This document shows, piece by piece, positions 36,309 through 44,404 of a stretch of 49,338 bases of DNA; positions within the stretch are counted from its first letter, which is position 1, and every line of letters begins with the position of its first letter. The stretch comes from an uncultured Rhodospirillaceae bacterium. GTDB lineage: Bacteria; Pseudomonadota; Alphaproteobacteria; Rhodospirillales; Magnetospirillaceae. The DNA lies in assembly GCA_937887565.1 (NCBI GenBank), contig CALABS010000009.1, forward strand, positions 1 through 49,338. The letters run 5' to 3'. A program made the translations under genes and the position numbers. The notes beneath the pieces are model-generated. The model searched no databases, had not been told where the DNA came from, and saw only the letters and a list, made by a program, of their open reading frames with translations.

Positions 36309-37691
36309 TCAGGCCTCCTCCCAGGGGGCGGGCCGGCGGACCTGGGCCCAGATGGGGTTGTTGATGGCCAGGTCGATCTGGCGGACCAGCTCCACCATGC
36401 CGTCATAGCAGGCGTAGCCGTGGTGGCGTTCCTGGTTGATGTCGAGCCAGGGGGTGCGGGCCTTGAGCGCCACGAATTGCGACCGCCCGCCCGACAGCAT
36501 CATGTCGGCCTTGCCGTCGGTGAACATGGCGTACATGTCCCTGGGCGTGATGGCATCGGCCAGCTTGTCCTCGTCGCCGCCCAGGCGCTCCAGGGCCTTG
36601 GCCTTGTCGGCCTCGGTGGCCTTGCGCACCGACGATCCCACCACCTCCATGCCCACTTCCTGCAGGGCCTGGATCACCGACCAGCTCTTGACGCCGCCGG
36701 TGTAGAGCAGGACCTTGCGCCCCGCCAGGCGAGGCCTGAATTGCGCCAGCGCCGCCCAGGCCTTGGCCTCTTCCTCGGCGATCAGCGCCTCGGCGCGGTC
36801 GGTCAGGGTGGGGTCGGCGCCCTTTTCCACCAACATGCGGGCGATGTTCCTGAGCGCATCCGACGTGTCCGAGATGCCGTAGAACGAGCCCTCGAAATAG
36901 GGGATGCCGTAGGTTTCCTTCATCTTGCGCGCCAGGGTCACCAGCGCCTGGCTGCACAGGACCATGTTGGCCCGCGCGGTGTGGCAGGCCGCCACGTCGC
37001 GGAAGCGGGCGTCGCCGGTGATGGAGGCGCGCAGGCGGATGCCGAGGCGCGCCAGCAGCGGCCGGAACTGGTCCAACTCGCCGGCGACGTTGTATTCGCC
37101 GAGGATGTTGATGTCGGTGGGGCCGGCGTCGCCGGGGTCGACGGTGCCGATGACGTGCTCGAACAGCGCCTCGCCGCCCAGACGGTTGCCGAGATTCTTG
37201 GAGCCGACGAAGCCCGGCGCGTTGACCGGGATGACCGGGGTGCCCAGGCGCTCGGTGGCGGCCTTGCACACGGCGTCCACGTCGTCGCCGATCAGGGCGC
37301 CGACGCAGGTCTGGTAGACGAACACCGCCGCCGGCTTGTAGCGGGCGATGGAGCGCTTGATGGCCTTGTAGAGCTTCTTCTCGCCGCCGTGGACGATGTC
37401 CAGGTTAGACAGGTCGGTGGTGAAGCCCAGGCGGTAGAGGTCGCCGCCGCTGCTCCAGGAATTGCGGGTGTCCCAGGAATTGCCTTCGCAGGCGATGGGG
37501 CCGTGGACCAGGTGGACCACGTCGGTGATGGGCTGAAGCGCGATCTTGGCGCCGTCGAAGCAGCAGCCGCCGGCGGCGGCGCCGGGGGTCAGCGGCTTGG
37601 AACAGCCCTTCTTACGCTGGGCATCCGACTTCGCCTGGTTGGTGGCGCAGCCGGGCTCGTTCATCAACTCGGCGATCTTGTTCTTGAGCAT
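36309..37691 (-). CDS. nifE: NifE, FeMo-cofactor scaffold subunit
   Basis: A 460-residue protein homologous to the nitrogenase alpha subunit. Seen: CCFDGAKIALQPI, HGPIACEGNSWDTRNS, YQTCVGALIGDD and FEGSFYGISDTSDALR, all typical of NifE. It pairs with NifN. ATG 37691 has AGGAGG 10 nt upstream. It heads a unit running through nifN, nifX, DUF269, fdxB and nifQ and has its own sigma-54 promoter and NifA site, so it is transcribed separately from nifHDK. Confidence 0.96.
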   Translation of the reverse strand: MLKNKIAELMNEPGCATNQAKSDAQRKKGCSKPLTPGAAAGGCCFDGAKIALQPITDVVHLVHGPIACEGNSWDTRNSWSSGGDLYRLGFTTDLSNLDIVHGGEKKLYKAIKRSIARYKPAAVFVYQTCVGALIGDDVDAVCKAATERLGTPVIPVNAPGFVGSKNLGNRLGGEALFEHVIGTVDPGDAGPTDINILGEYNVAGELDQFRPLLARLGIRLRASITGDARFRDVAACHTARANMVLCSQALVTLARKMKETYGIPYFEGSFYGISDTSDALRNIARMLVEKGADPTLTDRAEALIAEEEAKAWAALAQFRPRLAGRKVLLYTGGVKSWSVIQALQEVGMEVVGSSVRKATEADKAKALERLGGDEDKLADAITPRDMYAMFTDGKADMMLSGGRSQFVALKARTPWLDINQERHHGYACYDGMVELVRQIDLAINNPIWAQVRRPAPWEEA

Positions 37692-37726
37692 GGGTGGCGG
37701 CCCTCCTCAATGGTCGGAGGGGGAGA

Positions 37727-37742
37727 TGCAAGGGCGGTGCCA
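37727..37742 (-). promoter_or_regulatory. Sigma-54 promoter of nifE unit
   Basis: On the minus strand TGGCAC-CGCCC-TTGCA is a perfect -24/-12 element, 35 bp upstream of the nifE start. Confidence 0.93.
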
Positions 37743-37782
37743 GCCTGGAAAATGGCGGAAATTCTGGGGTTGTAATAGCCAT

Positions 37783-37798
37783 TGTCGGGGATGCGACA
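37783..37798 (-). promoter_or_regulatory. NifA upstream activator site for nifE unit
   Basis: TGT-N10-ACA (TGT 37783-37785, ACA 37796-37798), about 40 bp behind the sigma-54 element and 26 bp from the nifK terminator. Confidence 0.85.
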
Positions 37799-37824
37799 CG
37801 ACGTGATGTCGCGTCCGCACCAAG

Positions 37825-37856
37825 AAAAAAGCCCCGGGACGTCGCCGTCCCGGGGC
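37825..37856 (-). terminator. Rho-independent terminator after nifHDK
   Basis: On the minus strand a perfect 10-bp stem (GCCCCGGGAC/GTCCCGGGGC, 6-nt loop) ends in six T (A-run at 37825-37830 on the plus strand). It lies 29 bp after the nifK stop and insulates the nifE promoter from nifHDK read-through. Confidence 0.95.
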
Positions 37857-37885
37857 TAGGTTGCCTGATGAACCGCTACCGACGA

Positions 37886-39415
37886 TCAGCGGGTCAGGTC
37901 GAAGGAAATGTCGGAGGCGTTGTCGGCGACCTCGAACACCCGGTCCAGGATCTCGACCAGGATCCGCAGCGCACCCTGGTAGCCGAAGGTCGGGAACCGG
38001 TGGTGGTGGTGGCGGTCGAAGATCGGGAAGCCCAGGCGGATGAAGGGCGTGCCGGTGTCCTTCTCCAGGTACTTGCCGTAGGAGGAACCGATCAGCAGGT
38101 CCACGGGCTCGGTGAAGAGCAGGGACCGCATGTGCCACAGGTCCTTGTTGATGAACACCTGGCCCGAGCCGCCGAAGGGCGACGAGGCCAGCAGCTCCTT
38201 CATCTTGGCTTCCCAGTCGGAATTGCCGTTGGAGGCCAGCAGGTGGACCGGCTCCATGCCCAGTTCCAGCAGGAAGCCGGTCAGGCCGTACACGAAGTCG
38301 GGGTCGCCGAAGACCGAGACGCGCTTGCCGTGCAGCCAGGCGGCGGAGTCCGCGATGGCGTCGACCAGGCGGCCGCGCTCGACCTCCAGTTCCTCGGGGA
38401 TGGCCTTGCCCGACAGCTTGGACACGGTCATCAGGAAGGCGTCGGTGCCGGTCAGGCCCATGGGGCTGTTCAGGGCGACGGTCTCCTGGCCCTTGGTGGC
38501 CACGTATTCCAGCGTCTTCTCGGTGGAGAATTCCTGCAGGCTGACGGTGGCCTTGGCGTTGATCGAGGCGCGGACGTCGTCGAGCTTGGTGCCGCCGTAG
38601 TACATCTTGTAATGGCCGTCGGTCGGGCTGTCGAAGGTGTCCTTGACGTCGCAGATCAGGGTGTAGTCGACGCCCATCATGCCCAGGTAGCGCTCGATCT
38701 CGCGGTTGTTGGCCGGAGCGTAGCCGTCGAAGCCGGGGATGATGTTGATCGTCTCGCCCTTGACCGGGGTCAGCTGGGCCTCGCGATCCCAGAAGTAGCT
38801 GAACACGCCCTTGATCATGAGGTCGTAGCCGTTCAGGTGGCTGCCGACGAACGAGGGGGTGTGGGCGAAGGGAACCGGGAAGTCGGCCGGGATGACCTCC
38901 TTCTCCTTGGCGGTGGCGATGAAGGCCGACAGGTCGTCGCCGATGACCTCGGACATGCAGGTCGTCGACATCACGATCATCTTCGGCTTGTACAGCGCGT
39001 AGCAGTTCTGCAGGCCGTCGACCAGGTTGTTGAGGCCGCCGAACACGGCTCCGTCCTCGGTCATCGAGTCGGACACGCAGAGCGCGGCGTCCTTGAAGTG
39101 GCGCGACAGGTGCGAGCGGAAATAGGCGGCGCAGCCCTGGGAGCCGTGAACGTAGGGCATGGCGCCCTCGAAGCCGGCGGCGGCGTACACCGAGCCCAGC
39201 GGCTGGCAGGCGCGGGGCGGGTTGATGACGGCATGCTTGCGGGCGAAGTTCTTTTCACGGTACTCCCAGGTCTTGGTGTACTCGATCTGCTTCGCGACAT
39301 CCTCGTCCGAGACGCGGCACTCGTAATTGGCCTTCTTGTTCTCGAACAGCTCCTTGTATTCCGGTTCCTGGAACAAGGAAATGTGGTCTTTGACCTTGTC
39401 GGCGCTCTGGGGCAT
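37886..39415 (-). CDS. nifK: Nitrogenase molybdenum-iron protein beta chain NifK
   Basis: A 509-residue beta subunit of MoFe protein. P-cluster cysteines sit in PRACQPLGS, HGSQGCAAYF and STTCMSEVIGDD. NIIPGFDGYAPANNREIERY and RLGFPIFDRHHHHRFPTFGYQG are typical. The N-terminal extension (about 50 residues) is of the normal NifK kind. ATG 39415 has AAGGAGAG upstream. There are 80 bp between nifD and nifK, holding a strong stem-loop. No nifT follows; a terminator does. Confidence 0.98.
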   Translation of the reverse strand: MPQSADKVKDHISLFQEPEYKELFENKKANYECRVSDEDVAKQIEYTKTWEYREKNFARKHAVINPPRACQPLGSVYAAAGFEGAMPYVHGSQGCAAYFRSHLSRHFKDAALCVSDSMTEDGAVFGGLNNLVDGLQNCYALYKPKMIVMSTTCMSEVIGDDLSAFIATAKEKEVIPADFPVPFAHTPSFVGSHLNGYDLMIKGVFSYFWDREAQLTPVKGETINIIPGFDGYAPANNREIERYLGMMGVDYTLICDVKDTFDSPTDGHYKMYYGGTKLDDVRASINAKATVSLQEFSTEKTLEYVATKGQETVALNSPMGLTGTDAFLMTVSKLSGKAIPEELEVERGRLVDAIADSAAWLHGKRVSVFGDPDFVYGLTGFLLELGMEPVHLLASNGNSDWEAKMKELLASSPFGGSGQVFINKDLWHMRSLLFTEPVDLLIGSSYGKYLEKDTGTPFIRLGFPIFDRHHHHRFPTFGYQGALRILVEILDRVFEVADNASDISFDLTR

Positions 39416-39431
39416 GGCAACTCTCCTTGCG

Positions 39432-39471
39432 CCTCCCCGCGCCCCCGGATATTGGGCGACACGCGGGGAGG
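39432..39471 (-). other. Stem-loop between nifD and nifK
   Basis: A perfect 10-bp inverted repeat, CCTCCCCGCG at 39432-39441 and CGCGGGGAGG at 39462-39471, encloses about 20 nt. It lies in the 80-bp gap after the nifD stop and before the nifK ribosome site. There is no T tract, so it is more likely an RNA stability or processing element than a terminator. Confidence 0.7.
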
Positions 39472-39495
39472 AATATTAATTGACGCTGCAGGTCC

Positions 39496-40962
39496 TTATT
39501 CGGCGGCTTCCGCGAGCTTCCACGGCGCCTTGACCTTGCCCCAGACGGGGGCGTTGATGGCCAGGTCCATGTCGCGGGCGAACACCGCGAAGCCGTCGTA
39601 GCCGTGATAGGGGCCCGAGTAGTCCCACGAGTGCATCTGGCGGAAGGGGACGCCCATCTTCTGGGTGCCGTACTTCTCCTTGATGCCGGAACCGACCAGA
39701 TCGGGACGCAGCTTCTCGATGAACTTCTCGAGCTCGTATTCGGAAGCGTCGTCGTAGATCAGCGTGCCTTCCTTGAGATAGTGGGCGGTACGCTGGTAGT
39801 CGTCGTTGTGGGCGAACTCGTAACCGCTGCCGATCACCTCCATGCCCAGGTCCTCGTAGGCGGTGGCGGTGTGGCGGGGGCGCAGGCCACCCACGAACAG
39901 CATCACGCGCTTCTTGTCGAGGCGGGGCTTGAACCTGGCGATCACCGCGTCGGCCAGGGGCTGGTACTTGGCGATGACCTTCTCGGCGTTCTCCTGGATC
40001 GTCTCGTCGAACAGGGCGGCGATGGCGCGCAGGCTCTTGGCGATCTGGGTCGGGCCGAAGAAGTTGTACTCGTGCCACGGAATCCCGTGCTTCTCTTCCA
40101 TGTGACGGCAGATGTAGTTCATCGACCGGTAGCAGTGGATGAGGTTGACCTTGGCCTTGGGGGCGCGTTCGATCTCGGCCAGGGTCGAGTCGCCGGTCCA
40201 CTGGCCGATCACCCTGAGGCCCATCTCCTCGAGCAGCTTGCGCGAGGGCCAGGCGTCGCCGCCGATGTTGTAGTCGGCGATCAGGTTGACGTCGTAGGGG
40301 CCGGTCTCCCACTGCTGCTCGTTCTTGTCGAGCACCCAGTCGCGGATGCAGTCGTTGGCGATGTGGTGGCCCAGCGACTGCGAGATGCCGCGGAAGCCCT
40401 CGCAGCGGCAGGGAACGACGATCTTGCCGGTGTCCTTGGACTTCTTCTTGGCGACGGCCTCGATGTCGTCGCCGATCAGGCCGATCGGGCATTCGGACAG
40501 GATCGAGTAGCCCTTGTTGAGCGGGAACATCTCTTCCAGCTCGTCGATCATCTTCTCCAGGTTCTTGTCACCGCCGAAGACGATGTCCTTCTCCTTGAAG
40601 TCGGACGTGATCTGCATGGTGACGTAGGAGTCGATGCCGACGGTGCCGGTGAAGTAGTTGCGGCGCTGGGACCAGGAATAGTGGCCGCAACCGACCGGGC
40701 CGTGGCTGATGTGGACCATGTCCTTGATGGGACCCCACACCACGCCCTTGGCGCCGGCATAGGCGCAGCCGCGCTGGGTCATCACGCCGGGGACCGACTT
40801 GATGTTGGACTTCACGCCGCAGGTCGGGTTGCCGTCGGGGCCGTCCTTGACCATGCCCAGGTGGCGGGCGCGCTTCTTGGCCGCCTTCTCGGGATGGGCT
40901 TCGAGGACCTCCTTGATGAGGGCTTCGTTGACGACCGGGTCGTTCGGGTTGTCGAGGCTCAT
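39496..40962 (-). CDS. nifD: Nitrogenase molybdenum-iron protein alpha chain NifD
   Basis: A 488-residue alpha subunit. P-cluster cysteines are in TCGVKSN-like CGVKSNIKS, HGPVGCGHYSW and LSECPIGLIGDD. The FeMo-cofactor ligands are present: the Cys in LIHCYRSMNYI and the His in RQMHSWDYSGPYHG. GIDSYVTMQITSDFKEKDIVFGG is also typical. It starts 32 bp after nifH and belongs to the nifHDK operon. Length and motifs indicate a functional Mo-nitrogenase, not the V or Fe-only type. Confidence 0.98.
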   Translation of the reverse strand: MSLDNPNDPVVNEALIKEVLEAHPEKAAKKRARHLGMVKDGPDGNPTCGVKSNIKSVPGVMTQRGCAYAGAKGVVWGPIKDMVHISHGPVGCGHYSWSQRRNYFTGTVGIDSYVTMQITSDFKEKDIVFGGDKNLEKMIDELEEMFPLNKGYSILSECPIGLIGDDIEAVAKKKSKDTGKIVVPCRCEGFRGISQSLGHHIANDCIRDWVLDKNEQQWETGPYDVNLIADYNIGGDAWPSRKLLEEMGLRVIGQWTGDSTLAEIERAPKAKVNLIHCYRSMNYICRHMEEKHGIPWHEYNFFGPTQIAKSLRAIAALFDETIQENAEKVIAKYQPLADAVIARFKPRLDKKRVMLFVGGLRPRHTATAYEDLGMEVIGSGYEFAHNDDYQRTAHYLKEGTLIYDDASEYELEKFIEKLRPDLVGSGIKEKYGTQKMGVPFRQMHSWDYSGPYHGYDGFAVFARDMDLAINAPVWGKVKAPWKLAEAAE

Positions 40963-40994
40963 GCCCCTTCTCCTTCTCTAGATGGGGCCTTGGA

Positions 40995-41882
40995 TCAGCC
41001 GGCGTTGCACATGGTGCGTTCCTTGGCCTGCAGCTCGGCCAACTGCTGCTCCTCGGTCTTCATGATGCCGAACTCGATCAGCATGTCCTCGAGCTCTTCC
41101 ATCGAGATCGGGGTCGGGATGGTGCCCTGGCCCGAGTTGTTGTGAATCTTGGTGGCGAGCTGGCGGTATTCCTGGGCCTGCTTGCAGTCCGGCTTGTACT
41201 GGATGACGGTCTCGCGGCGCAGCTCGGCGTGCTGGACGACGTTGTCGCGGGGCACGAAATGGATCAGCTTGGTGTTGATGCGCGACGCCAGCGCCTCGGC
41301 CAGTTCCACCTCGCGGTCGGTCTGGCGCTCGTTGCAGATCAGGCCGCCCAGGCGCACGCCGCCGGAGCCGGCATACTTCAGGATGCCCTTGGCGATGTTG
41401 TTGGCGGCGAACAGCGCCATCATCTCGCCCGACATGACGATGTAGATTTCCTGGGCCTTGTTCTCGCGGATCGGCATGGCGAAGCCGCCGCACACCACGT
41501 CACCCAGCACGTCGTAGGAGACATAGTCGACGTCGTCGTAGGCGCCGTTCTCTTCCAGGAAGTTGATGGCGGTGATGACGCCGCGGCCGGCGCAGCCGAC
41601 ACCCGGCTCGGGGCCGCCCGACTCGGTGCACTTGATGCCCTTGTAGCCGATCTTCATCACGTCCTCGAGCTCCAGGTCCTCGACCGACCCGGCCTTGGCG
41701 GCCAGGTGCAGCACGGTGTCCTGCAGCTTGGTGTTGAGGATCAGGCGGGTGGAGTCGGCCTTGGGGTCGCAGCCGACGATCAGGATCTTTTGACCCATTT
41801 CGACCAGGGCGGCGAGGGTGTTCTGGGAGGTGGTCGACTTGCCGATGCCGCCCTTGCCATAGAAAGCGATCTGACGAGGCAT
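40995..41882 (-). CDS. nifH: Nitrogenase iron protein NifH
   Basis: A 295-residue dinitrogenase reductase that passes electrons to NifDK with MgATP hydrolysis. The P-loop is GKGGIGKSTTSQN (residues 9-21). The 4Fe-4S ligands are Cys97 and Cys131 (GVGCAGRG, GDVVCGGFAMP). Arg100 in GCAGRG is the residue ADP-ribosylated by DraT in related bacteria, and draTG lies next door. The start at 41882 is the family start; a longer N-terminal reading was rejected. It is the first gene of nifHDK, with a sigma-54 promoter about 80 bp upstream. Confidence 0.99.
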   Translation of the reverse strand: MPRQIAFYGKGGIGKSTTSQNTLAALVEMGQKILIVGCDPKADSTRLILNTKLQDTVLHLAAKAGSVEDLELEDVMKIGYKGIKCTESGGPEPGVGCAGRGVITAINFLEENGAYDDVDYVSYDVLGDVVCGGFAMPIRENKAQEIYIVMSGEMMALFAANNIAKGILKYAGSGGVRLGGLICNERQTDREVELAEALASRINTKLIHFVPRDNVVQHAELRRETVIQYKPDCKQAQEYRQLATKIHNNSGQGTIPTPISMEELEDMLIEFGIMKTEEQQLAELQAKERTMCNAG

Positions 41883-41958
41883 TGTTCGGTTCCTTTCGCT
41901 GTCCAAGCCTGTGCAATTCCGACGGCGAAGGGGCTTGCCTCCGCCACGGCCCTCTCCA

Positions 41959-41974
41959 CGCAACCGCCGTGCCA
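41959..41974 (-). promoter_or_regulatory. Sigma-54 promoter of nifHDK
   Basis: On the minus strand TGGCAC-GGCGG-TTGCG matches the -24/-12 consensus. An AT-rich stretch (41990-42010) between it and the NifA sites could bind IHF; this is a weak guess. Confidence 0.92.
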
Positions 41975-42044
41975 ATTGCGTGGGCACAGGAAAAAGCGAT
42001 TAAAAACAACGCGGAGAGGCTTTAGCGCCTAATTCCTGGGCGCC

Positions 42045-42060
42045 TGTCCGGAATCCGACA
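42045..42060 (-). promoter_or_regulatory. NifA upstream activator site 1 (nifH-draT gap)
   Basis: TGT-N10-ACA (TGT 42045-42047, ACA 42058-42060), about 70 bp behind the nifH -24 element. Confidence 0.88.
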
Positions 42061-42062
42061 AA

Positions 42063-42078
42063 TGTCCGAACCCCCACA
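42063..42078. promoter_or_regulatory. NifA upstream activator site 2 (nifH-draT gap)
   Basis: A second TGT-N10-ACA (TGT 42063-42065, ACA 42076-42078), 18 bp centre-to-centre from the first, on the draT side. It could serve nifH, draT or both. Confidence 0.75.
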
Positions 42079-42119
42079 GACGCTAGGGGTTTGGCGGCTT
42101 CCCTGGGCCCTCAGAAAGC

Positions 42120-42135
42120 GGGTATGCTTCTTGCA
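42120..42135 (+). promoter_or_regulatory. Weak sigma-54-like element before draT
   Basis: GGGTAT-GCTTC-TTGCA keeps the GG and GC in correct spacing but departs from TGGCAC at -24. It sits 31 bp before the draT start and 41 bp from NifA site 2. It may be chance. Confidence 0.25.
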
Positions 42136-42166
42136 TGCGTATGCGTGCGACCGCAGGGGGAGAGGG

Positions 42167-42991
42167 ATGCACGACAGCCAGCGCCGGTTCGGCCATTCCA
42201 CCAATCTGGTCGGCCTGCCCACCGATCTGCTGGGCAGCGTCGCCTTCAACGACCATCCGCTGTCGCTCGCCATCTCCGGCGTGCGCGAGATGAACAAGAA
42301 CCTGTTCGAGATGCTGTCGCGGTCGGACTGCCTCGACGACGCCGGCGACGCCTTCTACAAGTACATGATGGCCATGTTCGGCATCGACCCCGAGCAGCGC
42401 GAGCGCGAGAAGGCCGCGGGCGGCGGCAAGGCGCGGCGGTATCGGTCGTCCTTCCTGCGTCTGCTCAAGGGCTGGGGTTACGATTCCAACGGCCCCGAGG
42501 GGGCGGTGCTGAAGGGATGGGTGGAAAGCCGCTTCGGGTTGTTTCCCACCTTCCACAAGCAGGTCATCGACCGGGTTTCGGGCAACGGCTGGGCCTCCTA
42601 TGTCGAGGAGAAGATGTCCAGCCGCTTTCACAACAACTCTATCTACACCCAGCTGGACATGGTGTATGCCTTCTGCCAGTGGGCGCTGGACCGCTACGCC
42701 GCGCCAGGCCGCAGCCACCTGCGGCTGTTCAGGGGCACCAACTCCTTCGACGAGCATCAGATCGTCGAGCGCATCGATCGCAAGACGGTGGTGATGCGGG
42801 TCAACAACCTGGCCTCGTTCTCGTCCGACCGCGAGGTGGCCGACTGCTTCGGCGACTTCATCGTCGAGGCCGAGGTCCCGGCGGTGAAGATCGTGTTCTT
42901 CAACACCTTGCTGCCCATCCACCCCCTCAAGGGCGAGGGGGAATATCTGGTGATCGGCGGCGACTACCGCGTCACCGCCAGCACTTATTGA
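42167..42991 (+). CDS. draT: NAD(+)-dinitrogen-reductase ADP-D-ribosyltransferase DraT
   Basis: A 274-residue enzyme that ADP-ribosylates the Arg of NifH (Arg100 here) when ammonium appears or energy falls, switching nitrogenase off. It matches DraT in length and in segments such as STNLVGLPTDLLGSVAFNDH, LRLFRGTNSFDEHQIVE, RVNNLASFSSDREVADCFGD and GEGEYLVIGGDYRV. ATG 42167 follows GGGGGAGAGGG. It diverges from nifH, as in Rhodospirillum rubrum and Azospirillum, and is followed 14 bp later by draG. Confidence 0.97.
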   Translation: MHDSQRRFGHSTNLVGLPTDLLGSVAFNDHPLSLAISGVREMNKNLFEMLSRSDCLDDAGDAFYKYMMAMFGIDPEQREREKAAGGGKARRYRSSFLRLLKGWGYDSNGPEGAVLKGWVESRFGLFPTFHKQVIDRVSGNGWASYVEEKMSSRFHNNSIYTQLDMVYAFCQWALDRYAAPGRSHLRLFRGTNSFDEHQIVERIDRKTVVMRVNNLASFSSDREVADCFGDFIVEAEVPAVKIVFFNTLLPIHPLKGEGEYLVIGGDYRVTASTY

Positions 42992-43005
42992 ACGGAGACC
43001 TGCCG

Positions 43006-43887
43006 ATGACGGAACCGACCCTGCCCGAGCGCGCCCTGGGAGCCTATCTCGGCTTCGCCGTCGGCGACGCGCTGGGGGCGACGGTGGAATTCATGACCAA
43101 GGGCGAAATCCAGACCCAGTACGGCACCCACCGCAAGATGATCGGCGGCGGCTGGCTGCATCTGGCGCCGGGGCAGGTGACCGACGACACCGAGATGGCG
43201 CTGGCGCTGGGGCGGTCGCTGGTGCGCAACGGCGGCTTCGACGTCGCCGACGTGTGCGAGGAATTCGCCGCCTGGCTGAAGACCGGGCCGGTGGACGTGG
43301 GCAACACCTGCCGGCGCGGCATCCGCCGGTTCATGACCCACGGCACCGTCGAGGGGCCGCCTTGCGACGGCGACGGCGGCAACGGCGCCGCCATGCGCAT
43401 CCTGCCGCTGGCCATCGCCACCTGGAACCGGCCCGGCGACTTCGAGGCGCAGGCGTTGGCCCAGGCGCGGATCACCCATCACCATCCGCTGTCGGACGGC
43501 GCCACCCTGGCCTTCGGCCGCATGGTTCACGGGCTCTTGCACGGCGGCGGCATCAAGGGGGCCCGCGACGTCGCCAACGCGCTGGTGGCGGCGCATCGGA
43601 GCTTCAAGTTCGAGCCCTATCGCGGGCAGAGCTCGGCCTATGTGGTCGACACCGTCCAGACGGTGTTCCACGTCTATTTCCGCACCGATTCGTTCAAGAG
43701 CTGCGTCATCGACACCGTCAATCTGGGCGGCGACGCCGACACCACCGGCGCGCTGGCCGGCATGCTGGCGGGGGCCACCTACGGCGTTCAGGACATCCCG
43801 ACCGCGTGGCTGAACAAGCTCGACCGCAAGGCGGTCGATGAAATCCGCGCCCAGGTGCCGGCGCTGCTGGAGATCGGGGGCCTTTGA
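43006..43887 (+). CDS. draG: ADP-ribosyl-[dinitrogen reductase] hydrolase DraG
   Basis: A 293-residue dinuclear-manganese hydrolase that removes ADP-ribose from NifH and restores activity. The family metal-binding residues are visible: GDALGATVEF, VTDDTEMALALG and NLGGDADTTGALAG. GNTCRRG and GNGAAMRILPLA are also typical. It is soluble; in relatives it is sequestered at the membrane with GlnB/GlnK-type proteins and AmtB during switch-off. ATG 43006 follows CGGAGA and is 14 bp after draT. Confidence 0.97.
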   Translation: MTEPTLPERALGAYLGFAVGDALGATVEFMTKGEIQTQYGTHRKMIGGGWLHLAPGQVTDDTEMALALGRSLVRNGGFDVADVCEEFAAWLKTGPVDVGNTCRRGIRRFMTHGTVEGPPCDGDGGNGAAMRILPLAIATWNRPGDFEAQALAQARITHHHPLSDGATLAFGRMVHGLLHGGGIKGARDVANALVAAHRSFKFEPYRGQSSAYVVDTVQTVFHVYFRTDSFKSCVIDTVNLGGDADTTGALAGMLAGATYGVQDIPTAWLNKLDRKAVDEIRAQVPALLEIGGL

Positions 43888-43939
43888 CAGCGGCGGAACG
43901 CTTTGGGATAGTGGGCGCCGTCTTGTGTTCGGGGAAATC

Positions 43940-44401
43940 ATGATCCAGCGAATCGTTCTCGCCGTCCTGGCCGCCGCCGTCCTGGGCGGTTGCGCCTCGG
44001 TGATGGGCGACACGGAATCGGACGTCGCCATCCGCACGGACCCGGCCGGCGCCCGTTGCGCGCTGACCGGGCGCGACGGTTACCAGGATTCGGCCGTCAC
44101 CCCCGTCACCATCGCCATTCCCCATACGGCCGCGCCGGTGACCGTGCGCTGCGAGGCGCCGGGCTTCCGGCCGACCTCGGCCAGCCTGGATGCGTCGGCC
44201 GATGGTTGGATGTGGGCCAATGCCGGTCTGATCTTCGGCACCGGCGGCGCCATCCTGCTGGGGACCGTGGTGGACGAAAGCCGGGGTGCCGGCAGGACGT
44301 TCCAGGACGACGTCCAGGTCAAGCTCGCCCCCGACCGCCCCCGCGCCGTAAGGGTGATGAACCGCTCCGACGGCACGGGGATGGAGCTCAGGGCCCGGTG
44401 A
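43940..44401 (+). CDS. Hypothetical lipoprotein with PEGA-like domain
   Basis: A 153-residue protein. The lipobox LGGC (Cys at about residue 18) follows a short hydrophobic signal, so it should be a lipoprotein. The part IRTDPAGARCALTGRDGY is reminiscent of PEGA-type surface domains. A hydrophobic segment, WANAGLIFGTGGAILLGTVV, occurs near residue 95. ATG 43940 follows GGGGAAA. It is 52 bp after draG on the same strand but has no evident link to nitrogenase control. No specific family can be named. Confidence 0.7.
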   Translation: MIQRIVLAVLAAAVLGGCASVMGDTESDVAIRTDPAGARCALTGRDGYQDSAVTPVTIAIPHTAAPVTVRCEAPGFRPTSASLDASADGWMWANAGLIFGTGGAILLGTVVDESRGAGRTFQDDVQVKLAPDRPRAVRVMNRSDGTGMELRAR

Positions 44402-44404
44402 GGC

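Noticed and set aside
37694..39601. A 635-codon open frame on the plus strand
   Set aside because: It is the antisense of nifK and runs through the nifE promoter and nifK terminator.
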